A stretch of 47,375 bases of DNA from positions 1-47,375 of IMG/VR virus record IMGVR_UViG_3300028196_000023; one strand, 5' to 3'. The notes under the pieces are model-generated. The model had not been told where the DNA came from. It was given only the letters and a program-made list of their open reading frames with translations, and did not search any database. How positions within the stretch are numbered: position 1 is the first letter of the stretch; the number at the start of each line of letters is the position of its first letter. Shown one piece after another: positions 15,171-22,876 of the stretch. The translations under genes and the position numbers were made by a program. Source of the DNA: a virus.

Positions 15171-16068
15171 CTGTAGTCCTATAATACGTTTTTGCTAGAT
15201 CAATAGTTTGCTCATATAAGTTTAACACATATTTGCTCATAGATTCATCTAGGTATGGATAATTAAAACCAAGTTGGTTTTTTAATTCGGTTCCTAAACG
15301 TTTTACTTCTTGTTCTAATCCAACACCATCTTCATATTGTTTACATTGCTCATTGTATAATTCACGTAGTGATTCAAAATCTCTTACTTGTATATGATCC
15401 CAATCTGTGCAATTTGTAAGATATGTTCCTAGTCTTGCACCATAAACTGCAAATAGTCCATTTTCAACATGACTGCCAATTGTACTCCATATTCCTAGTC
15501 TATGTATGTTGTGCCACCATATATGCTTTTCAATTTCTTGTGGTGGAACTTTTAATCCGTTGTCTAGTGTCATCTTAACACCTTCTCTAAATCCTGCACG
15601 CCATGCCATAAACGGATTGTAATTAATTACAGTATCGCTAAAAGTCTTTGGAAAGTTTCTGTATCCTGTTTCCCAACAGAAATCTACCTGAGCTCTATCA
15701 CTATCAGCGTTCTCGTGAGTTTTCATATTTTTAACATGCTCAACATTCCACAGTTTTAATCCACCGTTGCCGTATCTTAAACCATTTACGTTATTCCTAC
15801 CGCACCAACTGTATGCTTTTATATCCGGATTGTCCATATCTATTTCAATATCAAAAAATTGTGGATACACAATATTGTCAGCATCTACAGTTAGTACCCA
15901 TTCACTTTCTGATTGTTCTGCCGCTGCTTTATGTGCATGGTCCGAACCTTTTACACCGTGTATACGTTTTGCCCATGGAACTTTATTACATAGATCTGCA
16001 TAATGAAGATCTGCATTAGGTTCATCATAACTTAAAAAGAATACATCAAACTCAATTACCCGTTTCAT
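15160..16068 (-). CDS. Glycosyltransferase-like protein (GT2-type pattern)
   Basis: This 302-residue protein starts VIEFDVFFLSYDEPNADLHYADLC, followed by AKRIHGVKGSDHAHKAAAEQSESEWVLTVDADNIV, where V-D-A-D is the probable metal-binding site. YGNGGLKLWNVE and AWRAGFREGVKMTL come next. The same ordered blocks occur in copy 2 of the neighbouring 347-aa protein, so the two are homologous. The pattern, with a glycine-rich GNGG(L/V)KL after the DXD, is typical of glycosyltransferase-like proteins of marine phages. It overlaps the 347-aa gene by 11 bases and the 214-aa gene by four. Confidence 0.7.
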   Translation of the reverse strand: MKRVIEFDVFFLSYDEPNADLHYADLCNKVPWAKRIHGVKGSDHAHKAAAEQSESEWVLTVDADNIVYPQFFDIEIDMDNPDIKAYSWCGRNNVNGLRYGNGGLKLWNVEHVKNMKTHENADSDRAQVDFCWETGYRNFPKTFSDTVINYNPFMAWRAGFREGVKMTLDNGLKVPPQEIEKHIWWHNIHRLGIWSTIGSHVENGLFAVYGARLGTYLTNCTDWDHIQVRDFESLRELYNEQCKQYEDGVGLEQEVKRLGTELKNQLGFNYPYLDESMSKYVLNLYEQTIDLAKTYYRTTDDL

Positions 16069-16709
16069 CTTTCCTCAATCATATAGTTTTTAAATAAGCG
16101 TCTTGTATATACGCTAAAGAATCTGTTTATATTAAGTTGTTTAAGTTCAACTTTGTTACCAATCAGATCATTAATTGTTACGCTAAAATTATCAGTTACA
16201 ATATTAGGATCATTATATTCTGTAATTGTAAAATCAAGTTGTGTTTCACCATTCCAAAACATTTTTCTTTTTACAACATCAATTCCTTTTTGTTGTTTGT
16301 ATGTTCCACCAAATTCTTCACTAAGTTCTACAGACAATATATTTGTTTTAGCATTGTGTTCTAAATAGATGTCTGGTTTTTTAATCTCTGAATATTTTCT
16401 AACAATAATTCTATGTAGTACATCATCTATTTTATACAAATCTCTTCTTTCAACAATTTCTAATTCGCCTTGGTCAGGATCGATAAAACATTTACTCATA
16501 CTAATTTCGCTAGATATAATTTTTTCAGCAATATCTGCTTCAAGAGGTATAACATTTTCAAACTCTTTTTCGTTTACAGTATGATCTGGACCTACAGATA
16601 ACACACGACCTGTTTCAATATCAAATGCTGCATTATATATCACAGGCTTATGCTTGTAATTTGCAATCCATTCGTCGAAATCAGGAATTTCTATTTGTTT
16701 TTCTGCCAT
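16065..16709 (-). CDS. Unknown protein, embedded in the glycosyltransferase operon
   Basis: This 214-residue protein starts MAEKQIEIPDFDEWIANYKHKPVIYNAAFD and is mostly predicted beta-strand, with TGRVLSVGPDHTV, SMSKCFIDPDQGELEIVERRDLY and LSVELSEEFGGTYK. It has no DXD, no cysteine cluster and no membrane segment. I do not recognise it. It overlaps the preceding glycosyltransferase by 19 bases and the following one by four, so it is translated with them. A structural or carrier role, perhaps as a modified substrate or an accessory to the transferases, would be guesswork. Confidence 0.6.
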   Translation of the reverse strand: MAEKQIEIPDFDEWIANYKHKPVIYNAAFDIETGRVLSVGPDHTVNEKEFENVIPLEADIAEKIISSEISMSKCFIDPDQGELEIVERRDLYKIDDVLHRIIVRKYSEIKKPDIYLEHNAKTNILSVELSEEFGGTYKQQKGIDVVKRKMFWNGETQLDFTITEYNDPNIVTDNFSVTINDLIGNKVELKQLNINRFFSVYTRRLFKNYMIEER

Positions 16710-17536
16710 GCTATTTCCTCCAAAATGTTCACTGTCTCAAGTGTAACTGTTTCTTTATTAACATAATGAACTATATCGGTTTGTTCAAAGTTACCAAGTT
16801 TTAATTTTCCTTGTTTGTTTAAATAAAATCCTATATGATCGTAGCAATCATCTGCACCGTATGGCCAATTCTGTATCATGCCCTTCATGTGTACTACTCT
16901 AGGAAATTCTAAAGGATATGCAATCTCATCAGTAATATCTAATATTTTTGATGCTAGTGCAAACGCTTCATCTGTACCTACAATATTTGGTTTGTGTTTT
17001 GCTAAAAAATTATTAGCATACAATTCAGGGTTTTTAATAATTTGTCTTTGTAAATTAAAAAACTCTTTTGCCATTGAACTGTTTTTAACAAAGAATGTAT
17101 AGAAAGAATATAAATTAGGTAATTCATTTGCTGTAAAGCATTTTCTATAGTAATCGCCAGTAACTATATCACCTCTATATGTATATGCTTTATTTGCAAT
17201 ATATAATTCACTATTCTTAATAAAGTATTCTGCCCAGTGACTGTAATCTCTTAAGAATAACATGTCTGCATCTAAACAAATAGTAGTATCCCATGGAGTA
17301 AGTTCATCCATATATGATCTACCATCCCAGTGTACTGCGCCGTCCCATTCTATTATTTCATCAAATACCCAGGTTGATGTATAACCTTCTATCCTTGTTT
17401 TATCATTTATAACTAATGCTACTTTATCAAAGCCTTCTTTCTGTGTGTTCTTAATACTTAATGCAAGAGTATATGCTAATTTAGCATAGTTAGATGTATC
17501 AGTATCGTTAACAATAATTAAATATCCAAACGTCAT
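16691..17536 (-). CDS. Glycosyltransferase-like protein with DXD motif
   Basis: This 281-residue protein carries TTICLDADMLFLRDYSHW near residue 92, a D-A-D followed by an aromatic/hydrophobic segment as in GT8-like and related GT-A transferases. It also has a C-terminal VVHMKGMIQNWPYGADDCYD, a pattern with the His used for metal or substrate binding in that fold. The N-terminal part (YLIIVNDTDTSNYAKLAYTLALSIK) looks like the first Rossmann-like strand and helix. It shares layout with the 288-aa gene upstream. It overlaps that gene by four bases and the 214-aa gene by 19. Donor and acceptor unknown. Confidence 0.7.
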   Translation of the reverse strand: MTFGYLIIVNDTDTSNYAKLAYTLALSIKNTQKEGFDKVALVINDKTRIEGYTSTWVFDEIIEWDGAVHWDGRSYMDELTPWDTTICLDADMLFLRDYSHWAEYFIKNSELYIANKAYTYRGDIVTGDYYRKCFTANELPNLYSFYTFFVKNSSMAKEFFNLQRQIIKNPELYANNFLAKHKPNIVGTDEAFALASKILDITDEIAYPLEFPRVVHMKGMIQNWPYGADDCYDHIGFYLNKQGKLKLGNFEQTDIVHYVNKETVTLETVNILEEIAWQKNK

Positions 17537-18399
17537 TGTGCCAACTCCATAAGGTTATCATAGTTTCTCATAATACTAAACTTATTCATTACATGCACAT
17601 CTTTATTACTAACGCTAGTAGCAACATAATTATCACTGTTATTTTGCGCAATTAAAAATTTTAATTTTCCTTTAGAAACATCAACTAACATATCTTTGTC
17701 TGCTGTTGAAAAAATATCAGGCAAGTTAGGTTCATCTGTCTTTTGATAGCCATTCATTATGTGTCTTGCAATACTAAATGCAATATCGTTTCTAAAAATA
17801 ATTGGATTAAATCTATAGATATCGCTGTACATTTTATATTTTTCTTTTACATGTGCCACTAAGTCAAAAAATATTTTAGTAGTTTCATTCTTTGTAAACA
17901 TTACAGTAGTTGCCCATAACATTTCTATACCTGTTTCAGAAATATGTGTATCAAGATATCCTACTCTTTCAGAGCCTTGTATATCATTATACTTAGAACT
18001 TATTAATAAATCTTCATTAACTTCCCAATAATTAGATAATGTGTCTGTCAAAGTAAGGTAGTCACTATCTATCATTAAAGTTCTATCGTACGGTGTTAAA
18101 TCCCAAACACTACATCTATTACCATTAGTGAAAGGAGCATGCACCCTATTTTTTCCGTCATTGTAATTTTTTACATTATTTGTATCGTCTGGTCTTTCTG
18201 TTATAATAATATTATCGAATGTTTCAGTTACTGTTTTTTCAATATTAGACTCTTTCATCCAATCAATTGTAGATGGATCAGTAACTAGTGATACAGGAAC
18301 TTGTAAATTTTTGTTTGCTAATTTTGCCGCAAGTATGCTCATGCGGATATAATCAATCTGCCGATTATTGTGAGCAAATATTATTACACCTTTGCTCAT
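17533..18399 (-). CDS. Glycosyltransferase-like protein with DXD-type motif
   Basis: This 288-residue protein begins GVIIFAHNNRQIDYIRMSILAAKLA and contains RTLMIDSDYLTLTDTL near residue 126. I-D-S-D-Y-L matches the DXD position of GT-A fold transferases and aligns in layout with the LDADMLFL of the next gene. A VHVMNKFSIM segment near the end resembles the C-terminal His motif of the same fold. It is probably a second sugar transferase in the same pathway. Its start overlaps the stop of the 116-aa gene (TAATG), so it is the second gene after the late promoter at 18779-18786. Confidence 0.65.
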   Translation of the reverse strand: MSKGVIIFAHNNRQIDYIRMSILAAKLANKNLQVPVSLVTDPSTIDWMKESNIEKTVTETFDNIIITERPDDTNNVKNYNDGKNRVHAPFTNGNRCSVWDLTPYDRTLMIDSDYLTLTDTLSNYWEVNEDLLISSKYNDIQGSERVGYLDTHISETGIEMLWATTVMFTKNETTKIFFDLVAHVKEKYKMYSDIYRFNPIIFRNDIAFSIARHIMNGYQKTDEPNLPDIFSTADKDMLVDVSKGKLKFLIAQNNSDNYVATSVSNKDVHVMNKFSIMRNYDNLMELAQ

Positions 18400-18749
18400 T
18401 AAACTTCCAATAATGTTTCTACAGATCTTGCCTTTTTAATTTTTTGGTATTCTTCCAAATATGTAAAGGTTGCTGAAAAGTATCTATCAAATACTTCATC
18501 TCTAAATTTTGTTAAATCTTCAATTAATATTGGATTGTCGTTCGTATCAAGTAGAACTACATTTTCTCTTCTAGATTTAAAAATTAACATTTCAACAAAG
18601 TTTAATAATGATCTGTCAATTTTAAATATGCCGCCATTAACTCCGTAGGTTAACTGTGCGTCAATTTTTTCTTTTAGTGTTTTCCTTTGGATAGCAAATG
18701 ATTGTCTGTAATTAGCAAACTCAAGTGCTTTATCTAATTGTTCCTGCAT
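18399..18749 (-). CDS. Conserved-type phage protein heading the island operon
   Basis: This 116-residue protein has a helical N-terminus (QEQLDKALEFANYRQSFAIQRKTLKEK), then QLTYGVNGGIFKIDRSLLNFVEMLI, VVLLDTNDNPILIEDL and FDRYFSATFTYLEEYQKIKKAR. I recognise the pattern as an uncharacterised protein of T4-like marine phages found next to tail genes, not a transferase. The start at 18749 has an AGGAG site and is downstream of two late-promoter-like elements. Its stop overlaps the start of the first glycosyltransferase, so the whole island appears to be transcribed from here. Confidence 0.7.
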   Translation of the reverse strand: MQEQLDKALEFANYRQSFAIQRKTLKEKIDAQLTYGVNGGIFKIDRSLLNFVEMLIFKSRRENVVLLDTNDNPILIEDLTKFRDEVFDRYFSATFTYLEEYQKIKKARSVETLLEV

Positions 18750-18758
18750 AATATCTCC

Positions 18759-18766
18759 TATTTATT
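18759..18766 (-). promoter_or_regulatory. Late-promoter-like element (AATAAATA), probably too close to the start
   Basis: On the minus strand the sequence reads AATAAATA, only nine bases before the ATG at 18749. With T4 spacing, transcription would start at or just upstream of the ATG, past the AGGAG site, so it is less likely to be functional than the copy at 18779-18786. Confidence 0.25.
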
Positions 18767-18778
18767 ATAGTAGCATAT

Positions 18779-18786
18779 TATTTATC
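18779..18786 (-). promoter_or_regulatory. T4-type late promoter (GATAAATA) for the modification island
   Basis: On the minus strand this reads GATAAATA, 29 bases before the ATG at 18749. It lies in the only gap between the tail block and the island and matches seven of eight consensus positions. It predicts late expression of the island genes. A 7-base inverted repeat (18781-18775 with 18754-18748) overlaps it and the start codon. Confidence 0.6.
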
Positions 18787-18813
18787 GGTATTTGTGTTGG
18801 TGGGGAAAATTTA

Positions 18814-19824
18814 TTAGTTTACAATTGTTCCGATTGTAACAGTAGGTGTTAATACTTCAAAGTTTCCAGAGGCTGTTGGTTCCAAAACGCCTGATGCTTT
18901 GACTGTTTGTACTGTGAGTGAAATAGTACCATCTACTGTATCCGGTCCTAGTACTCCTGATTGTACAGGAGTTCCTGAATCTGAGTCTCCTCCAAGTGGA
19001 AAGTGATTGTCAAGCCAATATAGAAAGAATCTTAATTTTCTTGAAGCGCCTGCACTGTTACTAGATACTGTGGGTGTATCATTCGTTTGTACTGTAATCT
19101 TAAATTCATTCAATGCATAAGGACTTGATGCAGTAGAAGTACTCCATGTATCTGCTGTGTTTCTTGCTCTGAACCAATTTTGTCCATTAGATGGTGTTGT
19201 TCCTGTTCCTGGGGTATTGGCTCCAAATATTCTTGTACCAGCAGTACTTAATAAAGTTGTCCAACTTGTATTTTGTGCAGATGAACTTCCGCCTGTTCTT
19301 GTACTTGTAAATTGTATACTGCCGCCTGCGTTAAAAAAGTGTCTTGCTTGTTCACTAGTAGTCCATTCAACATCAACTTGGCATGATAATTGTGGCGACG
19401 GTGAACCTAAAGGTGCTGATGAACCCCATGCACTACTAAAATTTGTTGTTCCGTGATTTACTGTTACACGTTGTCCACTAACTGCTAATGCTAGTCTGTT
19501 TGTACTTATAGAATTTACTACACTTGCCCAATAACTTATAGGTGCAGCATCTGGTGGTGCACTATCAAACCTTACTGTTGCGCCAATTGTTTGTGCATCT
19601 ACATCAGGTGGTAAACTATTAAATAAATGTTGATAAGCGTTAATTATATCAAAACGTAGTGCTGCGTATTCGTTTACAGTAACTGAATTTGATTCATCAA
19701 CTTGGTTGCTTAGAACAGGCTGTCCATATCCAAAATTACTAGTACCTGTACCCAAGATAGTATTAATATCACTTTGGACACTGTTATAGTCAACTTTTCT
19801 AATTTTTTGGTTTACACCTGCCAT
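18814..19824 (-). CDS. Structural protein, fibre/tail type (paralogue of 294-aa protein)
   Basis: This 336-residue protein starts MAGVNQKIRKVDYNSVQSDINTILGTGTSNFGYGQ. It contains VTVNEYAALRFDIINAYQHL, the segment EQARHFFNAGGSIQFTS and a C-terminal VDGTISLTVQTVKASG. All these blocks recur in the protein at 19857-20741. The protein is rich in Gly, Ser, Thr and Asn with beta-strand patterning, as in virion surface proteins, and the family is widespread in T4-like marine phages as a structural component. It follows a perfect late promoter at 19840-19847 and a GAGGT ribosome binding site. Its exact place in the particle is unknown. Confidence 0.7.
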   Translation of the reverse strand: MAGVNQKIRKVDYNSVQSDINTILGTGTSNFGYGQPVLSNQVDESNSVTVNEYAALRFDIINAYQHLFNSLPPDVDAQTIGATVRFDSAPPDAAPISYWASVVNSISTNRLALAVSGQRVTVNHGTTNFSSAWGSSAPLGSPSPQLSCQVDVEWTTSEQARHFFNAGGSIQFTSTRTGGSSSAQNTSWTTLLSTAGTRIFGANTPGTGTTPSNGQNWFRARNTADTWSTSTASSPYALNEFKITVQTNDTPTVSSNSAGASRKLRFFLYWLDNHFPLGGDSDSGTPVQSGVLGPDTVDGTISLTVQTVKASGVLEPTASGNFEVLTPTVTIGTIVN

Positions 19825-19839
19825 TTTTTACCTCACAAG

Positions 19840-19847
19840 TATTTATA
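19840..19847 (-). promoter_or_regulatory. T4-type late promoter (perfect TATAAATA)
   Basis: On the minus strand this is a full match to TATAAATA, in a 32-base gap, 16 bases before the ATG at 19824. With T4 spacing the transcript would start near 19834 and include the GAGGT ribosome binding site. It is the clearest late promoter in the window. Confidence 0.8.
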
Positions 19848-19856
19848 ATAGCAGTA

Positions 19857-20741
19857 TTAGGCTACACTAATTGCTGATACAGTAGTACTACTTGGACCAT
19901 TCACTGTAAAAGTACCTGATGGTGCTAATATTCCTGCTGCTTGTATTTTGTTTACATCGATTGTTAATTTACCGTCTACCAAATCACCTGGAGGTGGTGA
20001 TCCTGGATCTACATATGTATCTGCTAGATTTACTTGTATTACTACCTGGGTGGCTGTCCCTGCACTATTATTTGCAACATCGCATTTTGCTTTCAGATTG
20101 TATGTGTTGCCACTATACGGAGTGCTTGCTGCCTTTGAAAAATATGTTTGATATGAATTAGTTAATGTGTAATATCCTGTTGCTGCTATCAAATCGCCTG
20201 CAAAATCTTGTGGTGCAATTGAAGATAAAACAGTTGACCAAGCATTTGCTTGTGCTGTAGTTCCATTTACATGACTTGTTTCTACTCTGATTGCTCCGCC
20301 ACTATTAAAAAAGTGTCTACCATCTTCTGCAGATGCAAAATCAATTGTAATAGTACAAGTTGCTGTGCTACTCCAAGTTGCTGTTGTTAGTTTAGTATCA
20401 ATTGAAGTTTGAGAAAATTGTCCTGTAGCAACGTCAAATCTATTGTTTCTTAATAAGTCAGCAAAATAATCGTAGTTTTGATATGCACCACTTGCATCAT
20501 CATTTATAGTATCTCCTGTACTAACAGTAATTGCACTTGGATTATTACCTGTTTGATGAACGTAAGCATTTACAATATCAAATCTTACAGCATCCCATTG
20601 AGACTTTTGAATGATTGTTCCTGATGTAATAGCAGAACTATAAACTGTTTGGCCATAGCCAAAAGTTGTAGCACCTGTACCTAGGACATCAGTAATTTTT
20701 TGTCTGATTGTGTTTATGTCACTGGCTCTGATGTTGGCCAT
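19857..20741 (-). CDS. Structural protein, fibre/tail type (paralogue of 336-aa protein)
   Basis: This 294-residue protein shares ordered blocks with its downstream neighbour: ASDINTIRQKITDVLGTGATTFGYGQ, WDAVRFDIVNAYVHQ, EDGRHFFNSGGAIRVETS and VDGKLTIDVNKIQAAG. The two are clearly related by duplication, with divergence concentrated in the middle. Composition (Ser, Thr, Asn, Gly; few charges) fits a beta-rich virion protein. The start codon overlaps the stop of the 580-aa fibre gene (TAATG), so it is co-translated with it. No enzymatic motif is seen. Confidence 0.7.
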   Translation of the reverse strand: MANIRASDINTIRQKITDVLGTGATTFGYGQTVYSSAITSGTIIQKSQWDAVRFDIVNAYVHQTGNNPSAITVSTGDTINDDASGAYQNYDYFADLLRNNRFDVATGQFSQTSIDTKLTTATWSSTATCTITIDFASAEDGRHFFNSGGAIRVETSHVNGTTAQANAWSTVLSSIAPQDFAGDLIAATGYYTLTNSYQTYFSKAASTPYSGNTYNLKAKCDVANNSAGTATQVVIQVNLADTYVDPGSPPPGDLVDGKLTIDVNKIQAAGILAPSGTFTVNGPSSTTVSAISVA

Positions 20742-22483
20742 TATAAAACTACCGCTTCAACTTTTTTAACGCCTACTTCAGTACTACTTTCTAATGCTAT
20801 TCCAAAAACGTCTGCACTACTTGCTGATGATTTAGCACACCCATTATCAGTTGCAACTAATCTATCGCCTTTGTTTACTGCACCTATAACATTAACTTGT
20901 AATCTACCTTTTAGTGCAACAAATTGTCCGCCTGCTAAATGTGCATTCATCATATATGCTGGACTTGGAGATATAACACCTAATGCTCTATCGCCTTCTT
21001 TAGCGGCTGTTACTTCTTGTGGTCCGCCAACACTGACAACTGTTCCATCTTCATAATTTTTATCTGTTAAATATTTTTCTGCTAGGTCAGCGTATCTTGC
21101 TGAAGTTGCAGTTCCCTCAAATAATACAGCCTCTAAGTTACCTGAACTATCTCTTGCTGCTACTGTGCTTGCTACTGGATCTGTATCAGCAACTCTATAA
21201 GTACCATCAACAGCAAGTTTATCTGCGTTGTCTGCTATACCTATAAATTGATTTGCTGTGATATCTCCATTTACATCTCTAACTGGAATACTTGGCACTA
21301 ATGGACTAGGTATTCCAATTGACGGAGCAATATTGTTAAGGTTGTTTGCATTGGAAGCAGTTCCTGTTACGTTACCACTTACGTTACCAACTAGTGTTCC
21401 TACAAGTTGTGCACCTGTATAACCAATTTCTTTAGTTGATGCATTAATCATTACCTGTGTGTCATTAGCAATTACATTTCCTTTAACTGTACCTGTAACG
21501 TCACCTGTAACATTACCTGTTAAATTTGCTGTAATAGTTTGTGCATAAATGTCTTTCCATTTATACGTAGACTCACCTAAATCAAATGTTGCACTTGTAC
21601 CTGGACGTAAAGATGATAAAGTTACTTGTACAGTTTTATAATCAACACCGCCATCTGTAACAACTAAGTCAATTGGGTTTCCTAACAAACTATTAATTCT
21701 AGGTTCGTCAGCACTGTTTACAAATATATGTAAATCTCTTTGGTCTCCAACTTTAAATCCTGGATCATCATAAAGCACAGTACTTGTAAATTCAACTGTA
21801 CCTTTAGTAATATAATCGCTTGCCTGTAATCCGCCAAGTCTTAGTGCATTTGAAGATGTACCCCAATACACATAATCACTTGCACTGATTCCGTTTGTAT
21901 CTGTATTTGCAAGTGTCAGTCCTTTTTTGATTGCTGTAAAATCATCAATTGGATTTACTGAACTGTTTAATGTAAATGCTGTTTGTGATGCAATGGCAAC
22001 AGTTTTTCCACCTGCTAAAACTTTAAGTATAGAATGGTTTGCATTGCCGCTGTCTTTGACAACTTGTGCTGCAACACCACTTGTACCTAAGTCTGGACTT
22101 GCTTCAGGACCTATTAAAATAAATGAACCGCCATCATAAGCATACATTTGTTTTGCTGATGTATCCCACCAAAAATCACCTATGCCTAATCCGCCTGGAG
22201 CAGTTGCACTTATTTCAGCACCTGATGCTGATTTAAATTTTGTGCCATCGTAAAATTTTAATTTTTTGTTTCCGCTATCATACCAAACCTGTCCTTCAAT
22301 TGCTTTAGGAGGAGCAGTAGTATTGGCAAAGTTTTCAAGTATGTGTAAGAAATTTTCGTTTTGTACTTCACCATATCCAGCATAATTTTTACCAACAAAT
22401 CTTAAATCTGTGGTTGTATCAATAGTACCATCCGCTACAGATGTTAAAAAAGTTCCGTTAAATTTATCTACTTGATATGCCAT
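20741..22483 (-). CDS. Fibre-type structural protein 4 (580 aa) with shared N-terminal domain
   Basis: Residues 1-130 carry the N-terminal domain shared by four proteins here: AYQVDKFNGT, FVGKNYAGYGEVQNENFLHILENF, GQVWYDSGNKKLKFYDG and FILIGPEA. The middle contains beta-solenoid-like repeats (GNVTGDVTGTVKGNV). Residues from about 460 begin ARYADLAEKYLTDKNYEDGTVVSVGG and end in a compact domain with LKGRLQVNVIGAVNKGDRLVATDNG, resembling the C-terminal peptidase_G2-like or trimerisation domain of cyanophage fibre proteins. The layout suggests a fibre with a fixed attachment end and variable tip. It follows a late promoter at 22507-22514 and a TAGGA site. Receptor role is inferred. Confidence 0.75.
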   Translation of the reverse strand: MAYQVDKFNGTFLTSVADGTIDTTTDLRFVGKNYAGYGEVQNENFLHILENFANTTAPPKAIEGQVWYDSGNKKLKFYDGTKFKSASGAEISATAPGGLGIGDFWWDTSAKQMYAYDGGSFILIGPEASPDLGTSGVAAQVVKDSGNANHSILKVLAGGKTVAIASQTAFTLNSSVNPIDDFTAIKKGLTLANTDTNGISASDYVYWGTSSNALRLGGLQASDYITKGTVEFTSTVLYDDPGFKVGDQRDLHIFVNSADEPRINSLLGNPIDLVVTDGGVDYKTVQVTLSSLRPGTSATFDLGESTYKWKDIYAQTITANLTGNVTGDVTGTVKGNVIANDTQVMINASTKEIGYTGAQLVGTLVGNVSGNVTGTASNANNLNNIAPSIGIPSPLVPSIPVRDVNGDITANQFIGIADNADKLAVDGTYRVADTDPVASTVAARDSSGNLEAVLFEGTATSARYADLAEKYLTDKNYEDGTVVSVGGPQEVTAAKEGDRALGVISPSPAYMMNAHLAGGQFVALKGRLQVNVIGAVNKGDRLVATDNGCAKSSASSADVFGIALESSTEVGVKKVEAVVL

Positions 22484-22506
22484 GTATTTTTCCTAGTTTG
22501 TAACTA

Positions 22507-22514
22507 TATTTATT
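22507..22514 (-). promoter_or_regulatory. T4-type late promoter (AATAAATA) overlapping a stop codon
   Basis: On the minus strand GAATAAATA contains the TAA stop of the 121-aa gene (22512-22510) and a seven-of-eight match to the late consensus. The ATG of the 580-aa fibre gene lies 23 bases downstream behind AGGAAAAA, which fits late initiation near 22501. Confidence 0.55.
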
Positions 22515-22875
22515 CAATATCAACAACTCTCTGGGCTGCTGCTTCTCGTTGATTTTCAAGTTCCGTGTATTGTTCTTCAGTTAAAGTTGTAGCAATACCA
22601 AGGTGTTTTTGCCTAATATGACGTAATACCTTCCAGTCTGTTGAATTTAAAAATTCTCTCTCTTGACCATTAGATTCAATTGTGTTTTCACGTCTAGTAA
22701 CCTGTTCTGTTTTGAGTGTAACACTCTGCGTTGGAACATCAAAAATATGTGTTCCTGCTTCTAGTTGATCAGCCTTTTCATCAGTTATTTCAACAACAGT
22801 TACACCTGATGGTACTTCAGGTTCATAACTCATTAATGATGTTACTTCGCCGGCTTCTATACAGATATATTTCAT
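22510..22875 (-). CDS. Tail-fibre assembly-like chaperone
   Basis: This 121-residue protein has a short N-terminal beta part (MKYICIEAGEVTSLMSYEPEVPSG) and a helical C-terminal part FLNSTDWKVLRHIRQKHLGIATTLTEEQYTELENQREAAAQRV. The (S/T)DW-x-V-x-R-H-x segment followed by an (E/T)(E)QY-x-x-L-x-x-x-R-x-x-x-R pattern is typical of phage tail-fibre assembly (Tfa-type) and tail assembly chaperones. It lies one base after the 747-aa fibre gene, the usual place for the dedicated chaperone of that fibre. The assignment rests on this motif and position. Confidence 0.65.
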   Translation of the reverse strand: MKYICIEAGEVTSLMSYEPEVPSGVTVVEITDEKADQLEAGTHIFDVPTQSVTLKTEQVTRRENTIESNGQEREFLNSTDWKVLRHIRQKHLGIATTLTEEQYTELENQREAAAQRVVDIE

Positions 22876-22876
22876 A

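Noticed and set aside
7129-18749. RiPP (modified peptide) biosynthesis cluster based on the two radical SAM enzymes
   Set aside because: There is no short precursor-like gene, peptidase or transporter in the island; the neighbours are sugar enzymes.
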